This document shows, one piece after another, positions 8,070-15,485 of a DNA stretch of 64,000 nt (position 1 is its first letter; each line of letters begins with the position of its first letter). Location of the stretch: contig DATJEU010000006.1 in the NCBI GenBank assembly GCA_035496255.1, forward strand, positions 21,398 through 85,397, read 5' to 3'. The position numbers and the translations under genes are program-made. The notes beneath the pieces are model-generated. The model worked only from the letters and a program-made list of their open reading frames with translations. It ran no database searches and was not told where the DNA came from. Source of the DNA: Gp6-AA40 sp035496255. GTDB lineage: Bacteria; Acidobacteriota; Vicinamibacteria; Vicinamibacterales; UBA2999.

Positions 8070-9469
8070 GGCTTCTTCCCCGGAATACCTGGCGTCGTCA
8101 TCGACTCCGCCGAGAGTACGCGATCGAGCTGCGCCGACTCCATCAGTTTGCGCTCGAGCACGAGCTCGCGAATCGGTCGGCCGGTCTTCACCGATTCCTT
8201 GGCGATTTCCGCGGTCTTTTCGTAACCGATGTAGGGGCTGAGCGCCGTCGCGACGGCGGTGCTGCGATCCATCAGCGTACGGCAGCGGTCCGCATCGGCC
8301 TCGATGCCGTCGACCGTGCGCGTGCGCAGGGCGTCCATTGCGTTGCGGAGGATGATCGAGGCGTGCAGCGCGTTCCACGCGATCACCGGCATCATCACGT
8401 TCAGTTCGAGCTGGCCCGCCTCCGACGCGGTGCACACGGTCATGTCGCAGCCAATGACCTGGAAGCACACCTGGTTGACCATCTCAGGGATCGACGGATT
8501 GACCTTGCCCGGCATGATCGACGATCCAGGCTGCACCGCCGGCAGCGCGATCTCGCTGAGGCCGGCGCGCGGACCCATGGAGAGCAGGCGCAGGTCGTTG
8601 GCGACCTTCGTGAGTTCCACCGCGAGGCGGCGCATCGCGCTCGAATACGCGAGCACGTCGCCCATGCTCTGGGTGAGGCGAAACCGGTTCTCTGCCGTGC
8701 GCAGTTGGATTCCCGTGAAGCGACGCAGGTGTGCCACGGCCCGCTCGGCGTAGTCCTCACCGGCGTTCAGCCCGGTGCCCACCGCGGTCGCGCCGAGGTT
8801 CAGCTCTTTCAACTGTTCGGCCGTACGCGACAGATCGTCGGCGCCGCGCGCGATGCAGGCGCCATAGCCACCGAACTCCTGGCCCAGCGTCATGGGTACC
8901 GCGTCCTGCAGATGCGTGCGCCCGACCTTCAAGACGTCAGCGAACTGTGCGGCTTTGCGATCGAATGCCTGCGCCAGCATCTGTGCGGCGGTGGACAGCG
9001 GCGTGTGGGCCAGCAGCAGCGCGAGGCGAGTGGCGGTCGGGAAGACGTCATTCGTCGACTGCCCCATGTTGACGTGATCGTTCGGATGAACCAGCGTGTA
9101 CTCGCCGCGCCGTCCACCAAGGAGCTCCGACGCACGATTGGCGAGCACCTCGTTGGTGTTCATGTTGTGCGACGTACCGGCCCCCGCCTGGTACACGTCG
9201 ACGATGAACTGGTCGCGCAGGGCGCCGCCGAGGATCTCGTCCGCTGCCCGGACGATCGCGTCGCCGACCCTCGCATCCAGGCGCTTCAGCGTGGTGTTTG
9301 CGCTTGCAGCGGCCTTCTTGATGAGAACGGTGGCGGTGACGAGATCGGCCGGGGCGTGCAGGCCGCTGATCGGGAAATTCTCGACCGCTCGCGCCGTCTG
9401 GATGCCGTAATACGCCTCCGCCGGGACTTCCCGGCGACCCAGGGAGTCGTGCTCGATTCGAGTGGTCAT
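8066..9469 (-). CDS. aspA: Aspartate ammonia-lyase
   Basis: The enzyme converts aspartate to fumarate plus ammonia. The protein belongs to the aspartase/fumarase II superfamily, with the signature GSSIMPGKVNP, the substrate motif NMGQSTNDVFPTA and AGTSHNMNTNEV. The N-terminus REVPAEAYYGIQTARAVENF follows the aspartase pattern, whereas class II fumarase has 'WGAQT'. Start is at MTTRIEHDSLG, giving 467 residues. It is the first gene of the minus-strand cluster and is transcribed divergently from a fumarase, which would take its product to malate. Confidence 0.9.
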   Translation of the reverse strand: MTTRIEHDSLGRREVPAEAYYGIQTARAVENFPISGLHAPADLVTATVLIKKAAASANTTLKRLDARVGDAIVRAADEILGGALRDQFIVDVYQAGAGTSHNMNTNEVLANRASELLGGRRGEYTLVHPNDHVNMGQSTNDVFPTATRLALLLAHTPLSTAAQMLAQAFDRKAAQFADVLKVGRTHLQDAVPMTLGQEFGGYGACIARGADDLSRTAEQLKELNLGATAVGTGLNAGEDYAERAVAHLRRFTGIQLRTAENRFRLTQSMGDVLAYSSAMRRLAVELTKVANDLRLLSMGPRAGLSEIALPAVQPGSSIMPGKVNPSIPEMVNQVCFQVIGCDMTVCTASEAGQLELNVMMPVIAWNALHASIILRNAMDALRTRTVDGIEADADRCRTLMDRSTAVATALSPYIGYEKTAEIAKESVKTGRPIRELVLERKLMESAQLDRVLSAESMTTPGIPGKKP

Positions 9470-9502
9470 GCCTCGACTGCCTCTACCTGCCCGATGGTCC
9501 AC

Positions 9503-9510
9503 TTTATACT
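9503..9510. promoter_or_regulatory. Overlapping divergent -10 elements (aspA / fumarase)
   Basis: The octamer TTTATACT holds TATACT on the plus strand and TATAAA on the minus strand. The plus box ends 6 nt before the fumarase ATG, so that transcript would start at or next to the start codon. The minus box leaves aspA a leader of about 25-30 nt containing GAGGC. No convincing -35 was found on either side. Confidence 0.5.
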
Positions 9511-9516
9511 GAGCGG

Positions 9517-11034
9517 ATGCTCCCTTCATTCTTCGACAGCATCGTTTCGCTCATCATCAAGACGTCAACCGAACTGCCACCCGATGTGCGCGCCGCCATG
9601 AAAGTGGCGATGGCGCAGGAGCCGTCGGCGACGCAGTCGGGCCAGGCGCTGTCGATCATCGCGCAGAACATCGACCTCGCGGCCGACTGTGAAGGGGCGA
9701 TCTGTCAGGACACCGGCATGCCGACCTTCGAGGTGGCGACGCCGGTCGGCGCCAATCAGCTCGTCATGCAGAAACAGATCCGGGAGGCCATTGCCGAGGC
9801 GACGAAGCGCGGAAAGCTGCGGCCCAACTCGGTCGATTCGATTACCGGGGAAAACTCGGGCACGAATCTCGGGCCCGGCACGCCGATCATCCACCTTCAC
9901 CAGTGGGAGCGCGATGACGAGATCGAGGTGAAGCTGATTCTGAAGGGCGGCGGCTGCGAGAACATGAATGCGCAGTACTCGCTGCCGACCGAGCTGGCAA
10001 ACCTCGGTCGGGCGGATCGATCGCTCGCGGGTGTGCGCAAGTGCATCCTGCACGCCGTGTGGAACGCACAGGGCAAGGGGTGCGCGCCCGGCGCGATCGG
10101 CGTCTCGATCGGCGGCGATCGCACGTCGGGTTACGTGCACGCGAAGGAGCAACTGTTCCGCACGCTCGATGACGTCAATCCCGATGCGCGCCTCGCGGAG
10201 CTCGAAGCGTCGATCATGGGCGAGGTCAACAAGCTCGGCATCGGCGCGATGGGCTTTGGCGGACGCGTCTCGCTCATCGGCTGCAAGATTGGCGTGCAGA
10301 ATCGGCTGCCGGCGAGTTTCTACGTGTCGGTGGCCTACGACTGCTGGGCCTTCCGTCGTCTTGGCGTCGTACTCGATGCCCGCACCGGCGCGATCAATCG
10401 CTGGCTCTATCGCGACGAAAGCAGACCGGTGGCGGCGATGGCCGACCAGGCAGGGTTCCCGCGCACGGGTCGCGAGGTGGCGCTGCGCACGCCGCTGACC
10501 GAGGAGCAGATGCGCTCGCTCAAGGTCGGTGATGTCGTGTTGATTTCGGGTCGCGCCTACACCGGACGCGACGCAGTTCACCATCACCTGATGTCGCACG
10601 AACCGCCGGTCGATTTGCACGGCGCCGTCCTCTATCACTGCGGTCCCGTGGTCAAGAAGGAAGGCGAACACTGGACGGTCACGGCGGCGGGCCCGACCAC
10701 GAGCATCCGCGAGGAGCCGTACCAGGCAGACGTGATCAAGCGCTACGGCGTGCGCGCGGTGATCGGCAAGGGCGGAATGGGCGCCAAAACCCTGGCCGCG
10801 CTGCAGGAGGCGGGAGCGGTCTACCTGAACGCGATCGGCGGTGCCGCGCAGTTCTATGCCCGCACCATCAAGGGTGTCGATGGCGTCTCATTGATGGAGT
10901 TCGGCACGCCCGAAGCCATGTGGCACCTGCAAATCGAGGATTTTCCAGCCATTGTCACGATGGACGCCCACGGGCGGAGCCTGCACAAGGATGTGGAGCA
11001 GGAGTCGGCGCGGGAGCTGGCGGCCATCCGCTGA
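9517..11034 (+). CDS. Fumarate hydratase class I, iron-sulfur, single-chain
   Basis: Class I fumarase hydrates fumarate to malate with a [4Fe-4S] cluster. The 505 residues cover both the alpha (TtdA-like) and beta (TtdB-like) parts in one chain, as in FumA/FumB. Visible features are CEGAICQDTGMPTFEV with a candidate cluster Cys, KGGGCENMNAQYSLP, IGVSIGGDRTSGY, and in the C-terminal part VLISGRAYTGRDAVHHHL and VIGKGGMGAKT. The start codon follows a -10-like box by only 6 nt and has no Shine-Dalgarno. Divergent aspA supplies fumarate. Confidence 0.93.
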   Translation: MLPSFFDSIVSLIIKTSTELPPDVRAAMKVAMAQEPSATQSGQALSIIAQNIDLAADCEGAICQDTGMPTFEVATPVGANQLVMQKQIREAIAEATKRGKLRPNSVDSITGENSGTNLGPGTPIIHLHQWERDDEIEVKLILKGGGCENMNAQYSLPTELANLGRADRSLAGVRKCILHAVWNAQGKGCAPGAIGVSIGGDRTSGYVHAKEQLFRTLDDVNPDARLAELEASIMGEVNKLGIGAMGFGGRVSLIGCKIGVQNRLPASFYVSVAYDCWAFRRLGVVLDARTGAINRWLYRDESRPVAAMADQAGFPRTGREVALRTPLTEEQMRSLKVGDVVLISGRAYTGRDAVHHHLMSHEPPVDLHGAVLYHCGPVVKKEGEHWTVTAAGPTTSIREEPYQADVIKRYGVRAVIGKGGMGAKTLAALQEAGAVYLNAIGGAAQFYARTIKGVDGVSLMEFGTPEAMWHLQIEDFPAIVTMDAHGRSLHKDVEQESARELAAIR

Positions 11035-11039
11035 GCCGC

Positions 11040-11102
11040 TATAATTAGAGGATTCCGCTGGTCAGAAATCAGGTATCAGGGTCAGCGACCAGGGACCAGG
11101 AG
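11040..11102 (+). promoter_or_regulatory. Promoter and ribosome site of erpA
   Basis: A consensus TATAAT begins just after the fumarase stop, with a weak CTGGCG 17 bp upstream. A Shine-Dalgarno AGGAG lies 7 nt before the ATG. The leader contains short repeated words (TCAGGTATCAGGG, GACCAGGGACCAGG). Confidence 0.6.
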
Positions 11103-11109
11103 CGACGAA

Positions 11110-11460
11110 ATGATTAACGTGTCCGAGACGGCAGCCTCGAAGATTAACGAGCTGCTCGCCGAAGAAGGCAAGAGCGGGAGCGGCCTGCGGGTGTTCGTGC
11201 AGGGCGGTGGCTGCTCGGGCTTCCAGTACGGGCTGATGATCGAAGAAAGCAGCGGCGCGGGCGACCAGGTGTTCGAGTCGAATGGCGTCAAGCTGTACAT
11301 CGATCCGGTCAGCATCAGCTATCTGAATGGCGCCGAAGTCGATTTCGTCGACACCGTCACCGGCGGCGGCTTCACCATCAAGAACCCGAACGCGACCTCG
11401 ACCTGCGGCTGCGGACAGTCGTTCAGTGTGGACGGCGAGAGCGCGGGCGCACATCACTGA
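11110..11460 (+). CDS. erpA: Iron-sulfur cluster assembly/insertion protein, ErpA/IscA type
   Basis: A-type carrier proteins pass Fe-S clusters to apo-enzymes. This 116-residue protein has the three invariant cysteines: GGGCSGFQYGL and STCGCGQSF. The N-terminus VSETAASKINELLAEEGK and LYIDPVSISYLNGAEVDFVD are typical. It is followed 8 bp later by the Fur-rubrerythrin fusion, which suggests a shared iron or oxidative-stress role, and preceded by an Fe-S fumarase that is a plausible client. Whether it is ErpA, IscA or SufA by lineage cannot be settled here. Confidence 0.92.
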   Translation: MINVSETAASKINELLAEEGKSGSGLRVFVQGGGCSGFQYGLMIEESSGAGDQVFESNGVKLYIDPVSISYLNGAEVDFVDTVTGGGFTIKNPNATSTCGCGQSFSVDGESAGAHH

Positions 11461-11468
11461 TCCCCCGT

Positions 11469-12419
11469 GTGCCAACCGCTCTTCCTGATTTCAGCAAGCT
11501 GAAGCCGGCTGGCGGCAAACGCTCGAGCAAACGCGAGCAGATTGTCAGCGTCTTCCTTCGGCAGGAAGGGCATCTGAGCGCGGACGACCTCGTCGATCTG
11601 ATGCGGCACGAAGATCGCCGCATCAGTCGCGCGACGGTCTACCGCACCCTCCAGTGGATGGTCGACACGGGCATCGCCCGCAAGGTCGACTTCGGCGAGG
11701 GCCGCTTCCGGTTCGAGCAGGGTTATCGGCAGCCGCGCCACTTCCATCTCGTGTGCAAGACCTGCAACGAATCGTTTGAGTTTCTCAGCTCGGACATCGA
11801 AGGCCTGATCGAGGAGATTGCGGGCGCACGCGGCTTCACGCCGGCGCAGAGCATCGTCCAGATCTACGGCCAGTGCGAAGACTGCCGCGGCGGCAAGCGC
11901 GGGGCGGTGAAAACCGAGCACGGACACAGCGATCTCGTGTTCGCGCGCGACGCGCTGCGGATTGCGATCGCCACCGAGCGCGGCGGCCTCGAGTTCTACA
12001 CGCGTGCGGCGCGCGTCACGAAGGACGCCCGCGGACGGAAGATCTTCCAGGACCTCGCGGCGGAAGAGAAACATCATCTGGCCACGCTTGAAGAGCGATA
12101 CGCGCAGCTCCTGCAGCGCGACCCGCAGCTCGACTCGCGGCCGACCTTCCTGTTCTTCAAGGGCGCCGCGCACGGACTCTTCGCTGAAGGAAGCGAACGG
12201 CTGATTGGCGGCGTCAACGATCAGCAGGCGCTGCTCATCGGCATCAGGTGCGAGCGCGGATCGCATCGCTTCTTCAAGAAGTACGGCGAGCGCTTCGAGG
12301 ATTCCGAAGGCAAGCAGATCTTCCTGGAATTCGCCGACGAAGAACGCGCGCACCTCGATCTGCTCGTGCGCGAATATCGCGCACTCGTCAAACGCCAGGG
12401 ACGGCGAAGACATTCGTGA
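11469..12419 (+). CDS. Fur-family regulator fused to a rubrerythrin-like diiron domain
   Basis: Residues 1-140 are a Fur-type repressor: a winged helix (SADDLVDLMR, RRISRATVYRTLQWMVDTGIA), the metal-site stretch RHFHLVCKTCNESFEF, and two CxxC pairs (C96/C99, C136/C139) of the structural zinc site. Residues 155-305 form a four-helix ferritin-like unit with a duplicated ligand pattern: E170, E200-xx-H203, E262, E292-xx-H295, as expected for a diiron rubrerythrin. There is no rubredoxin domain. The GTG start is 8 bp after erpA. I infer a repressor whose iron or peroxide sensing is coupled to a diiron centre. Both domains are clear; the combined function is not established here. Confidence 0.88.
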   Translation: MPTALPDFSKLKPAGGKRSSKREQIVSVFLRQEGHLSADDLVDLMRHEDRRISRATVYRTLQWMVDTGIARKVDFGEGRFRFEQGYRQPRHFHLVCKTCNESFEFLSSDIEGLIEEIAGARGFTPAQSIVQIYGQCEDCRGGKRGAVKTEHGHSDLVFARDALRIAIATERGGLEFYTRAARVTKDARGRKIFQDLAAEEKHHLATLEERYAQLLQRDPQLDSRPTFLFFKGAAHGLFAEGSERLIGGVNDQQALLIGIRCERGSHRFFKKYGERFEDSEGKQIFLEFADEERAHLDLLVREYRALVKRQGRRRHS

Positions 12420-12466
12420 TTCACGATTCGTGAATCGTGAATGCGGCCCCCAATCACGAATCACGA
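12418..12466. repeat. Word palindrome ATTCGTGA/TCACGAAT
   Basis: The short gap holds alternating copies of ATTCACGA, TTCGTGAA and ATCACGAATCACGAAT that can fold back on each other. It separates the Fur fusion from the PHP gene. Similar palindromes with different words occur at several other gene boundaries. Confidence 0.55.
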
Positions 12467-13279
12467 ATGGTCGATCTTCATCTTCATACCACTGCATCCG
12501 ACGGCCGGCTGACTCCACTCGAGCTCGTCGCTGCTGCCGCCGCTGCGGGTGTGACGGTGATGGCCGTGACCGATCACGACACCATCGCTGCCTGTGCCGA
12601 CGTACGCGACGAGGCGCAGCGCCGCGGCATCGAAACGATCACCGGCATCGAGATCACCGCCGTTGAAAACAATCGCGACGTGCACATGCTCGGGTACTTT
12701 CTCGACACCGCAGATCGAGAGCTGGCGGCGTTCCTCGATCGGCAACGGGCGATCCGGCGGGCTCGCCTCGAGCACATCGGAGAGCGGCTCGCGGAGCTGG
12801 CGATGCCGATCGACACGGCGCAGATCGTCGCCGCGAGCGCCGGCCGCTCGATCGGACGGCCGCAGGTCGCCGATGCCATGATCGCCGCCGGATACGTCGC
12901 GGATCGACGCGAAGCGTTCGATCGGTGGCTCGGGAGCGATCGTCCGGCCTTCGTCCCGCGCACGGGCGCTGCGCCCGAGCAGGTCATCGCCACGGTTCAT
13001 CGTGCCGGTGGATTGATGTCGCTCGCACACCCAGGGCGGACGAAGCTCCCGGATCCGCGCCTGGAGCGTCTTGCCGCGGCGGGCCTTGATGCCCTCGAGG
13101 TCTATCACTCGGATCACGACGACGCGCTGATTGCACATTACGCGTCGCTGGCGGATCGTCTCGGCCTGTTGCGTACCGGCGGATCGGATTTTCACGGCGA
13201 TCCGTCGCACGGCGTGAGCATCGGCGGTTCGACGTTGCCGCCCGAATACTGGACCCGCCTTCACGCCGCCGCACGCTGA
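12467..13279 (+). CDS. PHP-domain phosphoesterase (YciV/RNase AM type)
   Basis: The N-terminal MVDLHLHTTASDG holds the first HxH metal motif, followed by VTDHDTIAAC, ITGIEITA, HMLGYFLD and, near the end, GGSDFHGDPSHG, the full set of PHP metal ligands. Family members are trinuclear-metal 3',5'-nucleotide phosphatases or 5'-3' exoribonucleases acting on short RNA. The start is set at the second Met, because the ten residues upstream are encoded by the intergenic repeat. Only about 10 bp separate it from the next gene. Confidence 0.85.
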   Translation: MVDLHLHTTASDGRLTPLELVAAAAAAGVTVMAVTDHDTIAACADVRDEAQRRGIETITGIEITAVENNRDVHMLGYFLDTADRELAAFLDRQRAIRRARLEHIGERLAELAMPIDTAQIVAASAGRSIGRPQVADAMIAAGYVADRREAFDRWLGSDRPAFVPRTGAAPEQVIATVHRAGGLMSLAHPGRTKLPDPRLERLAAAGLDALEVYHSDHDDALIAHYASLADRLGLLRTGGSDFHGDPSHGVSIGGSTLPPEYWTRLHAAAR

Positions 13280-13289
13280 TCGCGGCGCC

Positions 13290-13997
13290 ATGTCTACCGC
13301 GCTCCTGCAGGTTCGGAACATCGTCAAGGACTATCGCGCCCTGCGGCCGCTGCGGCTGCAGTCGCTCGACCTGCAGCCGGGCGAGCAGCTCGCGCTGCTT
13401 GGGTTCGATCAGGCCGCAGCCGAAGTGCTGGTGAACCTGTTGACCGGTGCGCTGCTGCCGGACGCGGGCACCGTGAGCCTCTTCGGGGAGCCGACGAGCG
13501 CGATTACAAATGCGGAAGGCTGGGTTCGATTTCTGGACCAGTTCGGCCTGATCAGCGAGCGCGCGGTCATGCTCGACCAGCTCTCGGCCGGGCAGAACCT
13601 GGCCATGCCACTGTCACTGAGTGTGCAATCGATGCCCCCGGAGGTACGTGACGCGGTTCGGGGCCTGGCGGGTGAGGTGGGCCTGAGCGCAGAAGAGCTG
13701 GAACGGCCGCTCGGGTCGCTCCCGGCTCTTCATCGCCAACGCGTCCGTCTTGGGCGTGCCGTGGCGCTGTCACCCCGCGTGTTGCTCGCTGAACACGCTA
13801 ATGCACCGCTGTCGGGACCCGATACGCGGACGTTTGCCGGCGATTTGGCGCGCGTCGCCGCCACTCGCGGCATGGCCCTGCTGGTCCTCACCGCGAATCG
13901 CGACTTTGCCACGTCAATAACCTCGAAGGTCGCAACGCTTCAGCCTGCAACCGGCGAGCTCAAGCCCCTGCCAGGCTGGCGGCGATGGCTGCCGTAG
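13290..13997 (+). CDS. ABC-type ATPase homolog with degenerate catalytic motifs
   Basis: The 235-residue chain follows an ABC nucleotide-binding domain of the LolD/FtsE type: LLQVRNIVKDY at the start, an LLTGALLPDAGTVSLFGEP strand-turn, a Q-loop-like FLDQFGLISERAVMLDQLSAGQNLAMPLSL region (two pieces) and an RQRVRLGRAVALSPRVLLAEH segment. The Walker A position reads GFDQAAAE and lacks the GKS/T, the signature reads LPALHRQ in place of LSGGQ, Walker B reads VLLAEH with Asp changed to Ala, and the H-loop His is Asn. It is thus probably not an ATPase. Its intact frame argues for a retained structural or regulatory job. No permease is adjacent. Confidence 0.78.
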   Translation: MSTALLQVRNIVKDYRALRPLRLQSLDLQPGEQLALLGFDQAAAEVLVNLLTGALLPDAGTVSLFGEPTSAITNAEGWVRFLDQFGLISERAVMLDQLSAGQNLAMPLSLSVQSMPPEVRDAVRGLAGEVGLSAEELERPLGSLPALHRQRVRLGRAVALSPRVLLAEHANAPLSGPDTRTFAGDLARVAATRGMALLVLTANRDFATSITSKVATLQPATGELKPLPGWRRWLP

Positions 13998-14076
13998 CCG
14001 GGCTTCGGGGGCGGGAACGGAACTTGATCCTCGCGTCGAAGGGCCATCTGGGGATGACCCGCGGAGGTTAGTCGAC

Positions 14077-14280
14077 GTGGCGAACGGGACGATTAAACGA
14101 CTGGTGCGGGACCGGGGTTTTGGATTCATTCGGGACGACGGCGGTCAGGAGTGGTTCTTCCATCGCAGTTCCGTGAAGGCGGGCAGCTTCGACCAGCTCA
14201 ATGAAGGACAGCGCGTGAGCTTCGACGAGGAACCGTCCGCCAAGGGGCCGCGCGCCGGGAATATTCGATCGGAAGCCTGA
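14077..14280 (+). CDS. Cold-shock domain protein (copy 1)
   Basis: This is a 67-residue single OB-fold CSD protein. RNP1 is seen as RGFGFIR and RNP2 as EWFFHRSSV, the nucleic-acid-binding surface of CspA relatives. The N-terminus ANGTIKRL and C-terminus KGPRAGNIR are typical. The GTG start has a GGAGG ribosome site 9 nt upstream. A paralog about 60% identical lies on the other strand, 0.75 kb away, with the DUF218 gene between them. Likely role: RNA chaperone or single-strand binding. Confidence 0.92.
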   Translation: MANGTIKRLVRDRGFGFIRDDGGQEWFFHRSSVKAGSFDQLNEGQRVSFDEEPSAKGPRAGNIRSEA

Positions 14281-14329
14281 CGGTCGGCCTCAGTCGGGCC
14301 GGTCGCACAAGACGGTCGGCCCGGTGCTG

Positions 14330-14977
14330 TCAGCCGCCCAATCCCACAGCGTACGCGGCCAGCTTGGGAAGCTCGCTCAATATCCAGCGGATATCCCTGC
14401 GCTTTGTCCACCACCGTGACGGGACGGACGGATCGTACCTGCTGCCGCGCCTGATCAACTGCACGTCCAGGCCACGCAGCTCGCGGCGCAGCGCGACCGT
14501 CACGCGCCGCAGGTGATAGCGTGACGACACCACGATCACCCGCCGCCAGTGATATTTCTCCACCATCTCGCGAAACGTTTCGGCCTCCTGAGCGGTGTTG
14601 TCGTGTATCCGGTCGGGCACGATCAACGCGCCGGCGGGAACCCCCAGCGTCAGGAGCATCGTTCGATTGAGCTCCGCCGTCTGTGGAAATGGCGCGCCGC
14701 GTTCCGCCGCGACCAGCGTCGCAGGGTCGACCAGGTCTCGCGTCACGAGAATGCGCGGTGCATACCCCGCGGCATAGAGGTCGGCCGCTTCGAGTGGCCG
14801 TTCCGCGAGCGTTCCGGCCAGCACGAAGATCGCATCCGCCTTCTGTAAGGAATCTTCCGGCGCCATCCACAAGCCGAGGTGGAGGAATCCGTACACACCT
14901 CCGGCAACCAGCAGCAGCAGCGCGATGAGAGCAAAGCGGCGGAAACGGCCGCCCGGGCGGGTGACGGGTGGCGGCAC
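14330..14977 (-). CDS. YdcF/SanA-like DUF218 membrane protein
   Basis: After a basic start, residues 15-35 (ALIALLLLVAGGVYGFLHLG) form one transmembrane segment. The DUF218 core follows: KADAIFVLAGTLAERPLEAA, ADLYAAGYAPRILVT, the characteristic NTAQEAETFREMVEKY and VIVVSSRYHLRRV. Members such as SanA and ElyC influence envelope integrity; the molecular activity is poorly defined. Length is 215 residues. It lies between the two cold-shock genes on the minus strand. Confidence 0.85.
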   Translation of the reverse strand: MPPPVTRPGGRFRRFALIALLLLVAGGVYGFLHLGLWMAPEDSLQKADAIFVLAGTLAERPLEAADLYAAGYAPRILVTRDLVDPATLVAAERGAPFPQTAELNRTMLLTLGVPAGALIVPDRIHDNTAQEAETFREMVEKYHWRRVIVVSSRYHLRRVTVALRRELRGLDVQLIRRGSRYDPSVPSRWWTKRRDIRWILSELPKLAAYAVGLGG

Positions 14978-15035
14978 GTGTGGCGTGGGTAACCGGAGGA
15001 GTCAACCCGGCCCCACCGGGGGCCGGGGCAGGAAG

Positions 15036-15242
15036 CTACCCTTCGATCAGACGCACATCACCGGCGCGCGGGCCTTTCGTCGAATCCTCGGAAACGAACT
15101 CCACGCGCTGGCCCTCCCGCAGCAGTTCGAAGACTGCTCCACGAACCGCACTGCGGTGAAAGAAATGCTCGATCCCACCCTCATCACGAATAAAACCAAA
15201 TCCTTTGTCGATGAGGAGGCGTGCGATAGTCCCGGTCGGCAT
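15036..15242 (-). CDS. Cold-shock domain protein (copy 2)
   Basis: This 68-residue CSD protein has RNP1 (KGFGFIRDEG) and RNP2 (EHFFHRSAV) and closely resembles the copy at 14.1 kb. The ATG is preceded by GGAGGA at good spacing. A strong promoter lies about 150 nt upstream, so the mRNA would have a long leader, as cspA-type cold-shock mRNAs do. Regulation by leader folding is an inference from that layout. Confidence 0.93.
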   Translation of the reverse strand: MPTGTIARLLIDKGFGFIRDEGGIEHFFHRSAVRGAVFELLREGQRVEFVSEDSTKGPRAGDVRLIEG

Positions 15243-15325
15243 AACCGTGTCCTCCGATGCGCGTGTAAGCCTGAGACAATCCCAGGCGCTCCCGGATCGC
15301 GTTGGCGATCGATGAAGCCGTACGA

Positions 15326-15344
15326 GAAGGCCGCTCAGGCCTTC
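15326..15344. other. Hairpin in the cold-shock leader
   Basis: GAAGGCC and GGCCTTC form a perfect 7-bp stem with a 5-nt loop, midway between the predicted start of transcription and the start codon of cold-shock copy 2. It may be part of a temperature-responsive leader fold. Confidence 0.4.
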
Positions 15345-15391
15345 CGGTCAGCAGGCTGTGATCCGGTGCGCGTCGGCCAAAAAGATGGGCC

Positions 15392-15420
15392 AGTGTAGGG
15401 AGTACGCAGTGTGAAGTCAA
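15392..15420 (-). promoter_or_regulatory. Sigma-70-type promoter of cold-shock copy 2
   Basis: On the minus strand TTGACT and TACACT are separated by exactly 17 bp. This is one of the best housekeeping-type promoters in the window. It predicts a 5' leader of about 140 nt. Confidence 0.7.
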
Positions 15421-15485
15421 GCATGCCCGAAGTCCTTTTATCGCCGTGAGTTGGCCGCGTTTCGCGCCGCGCGATACCATCGCCT

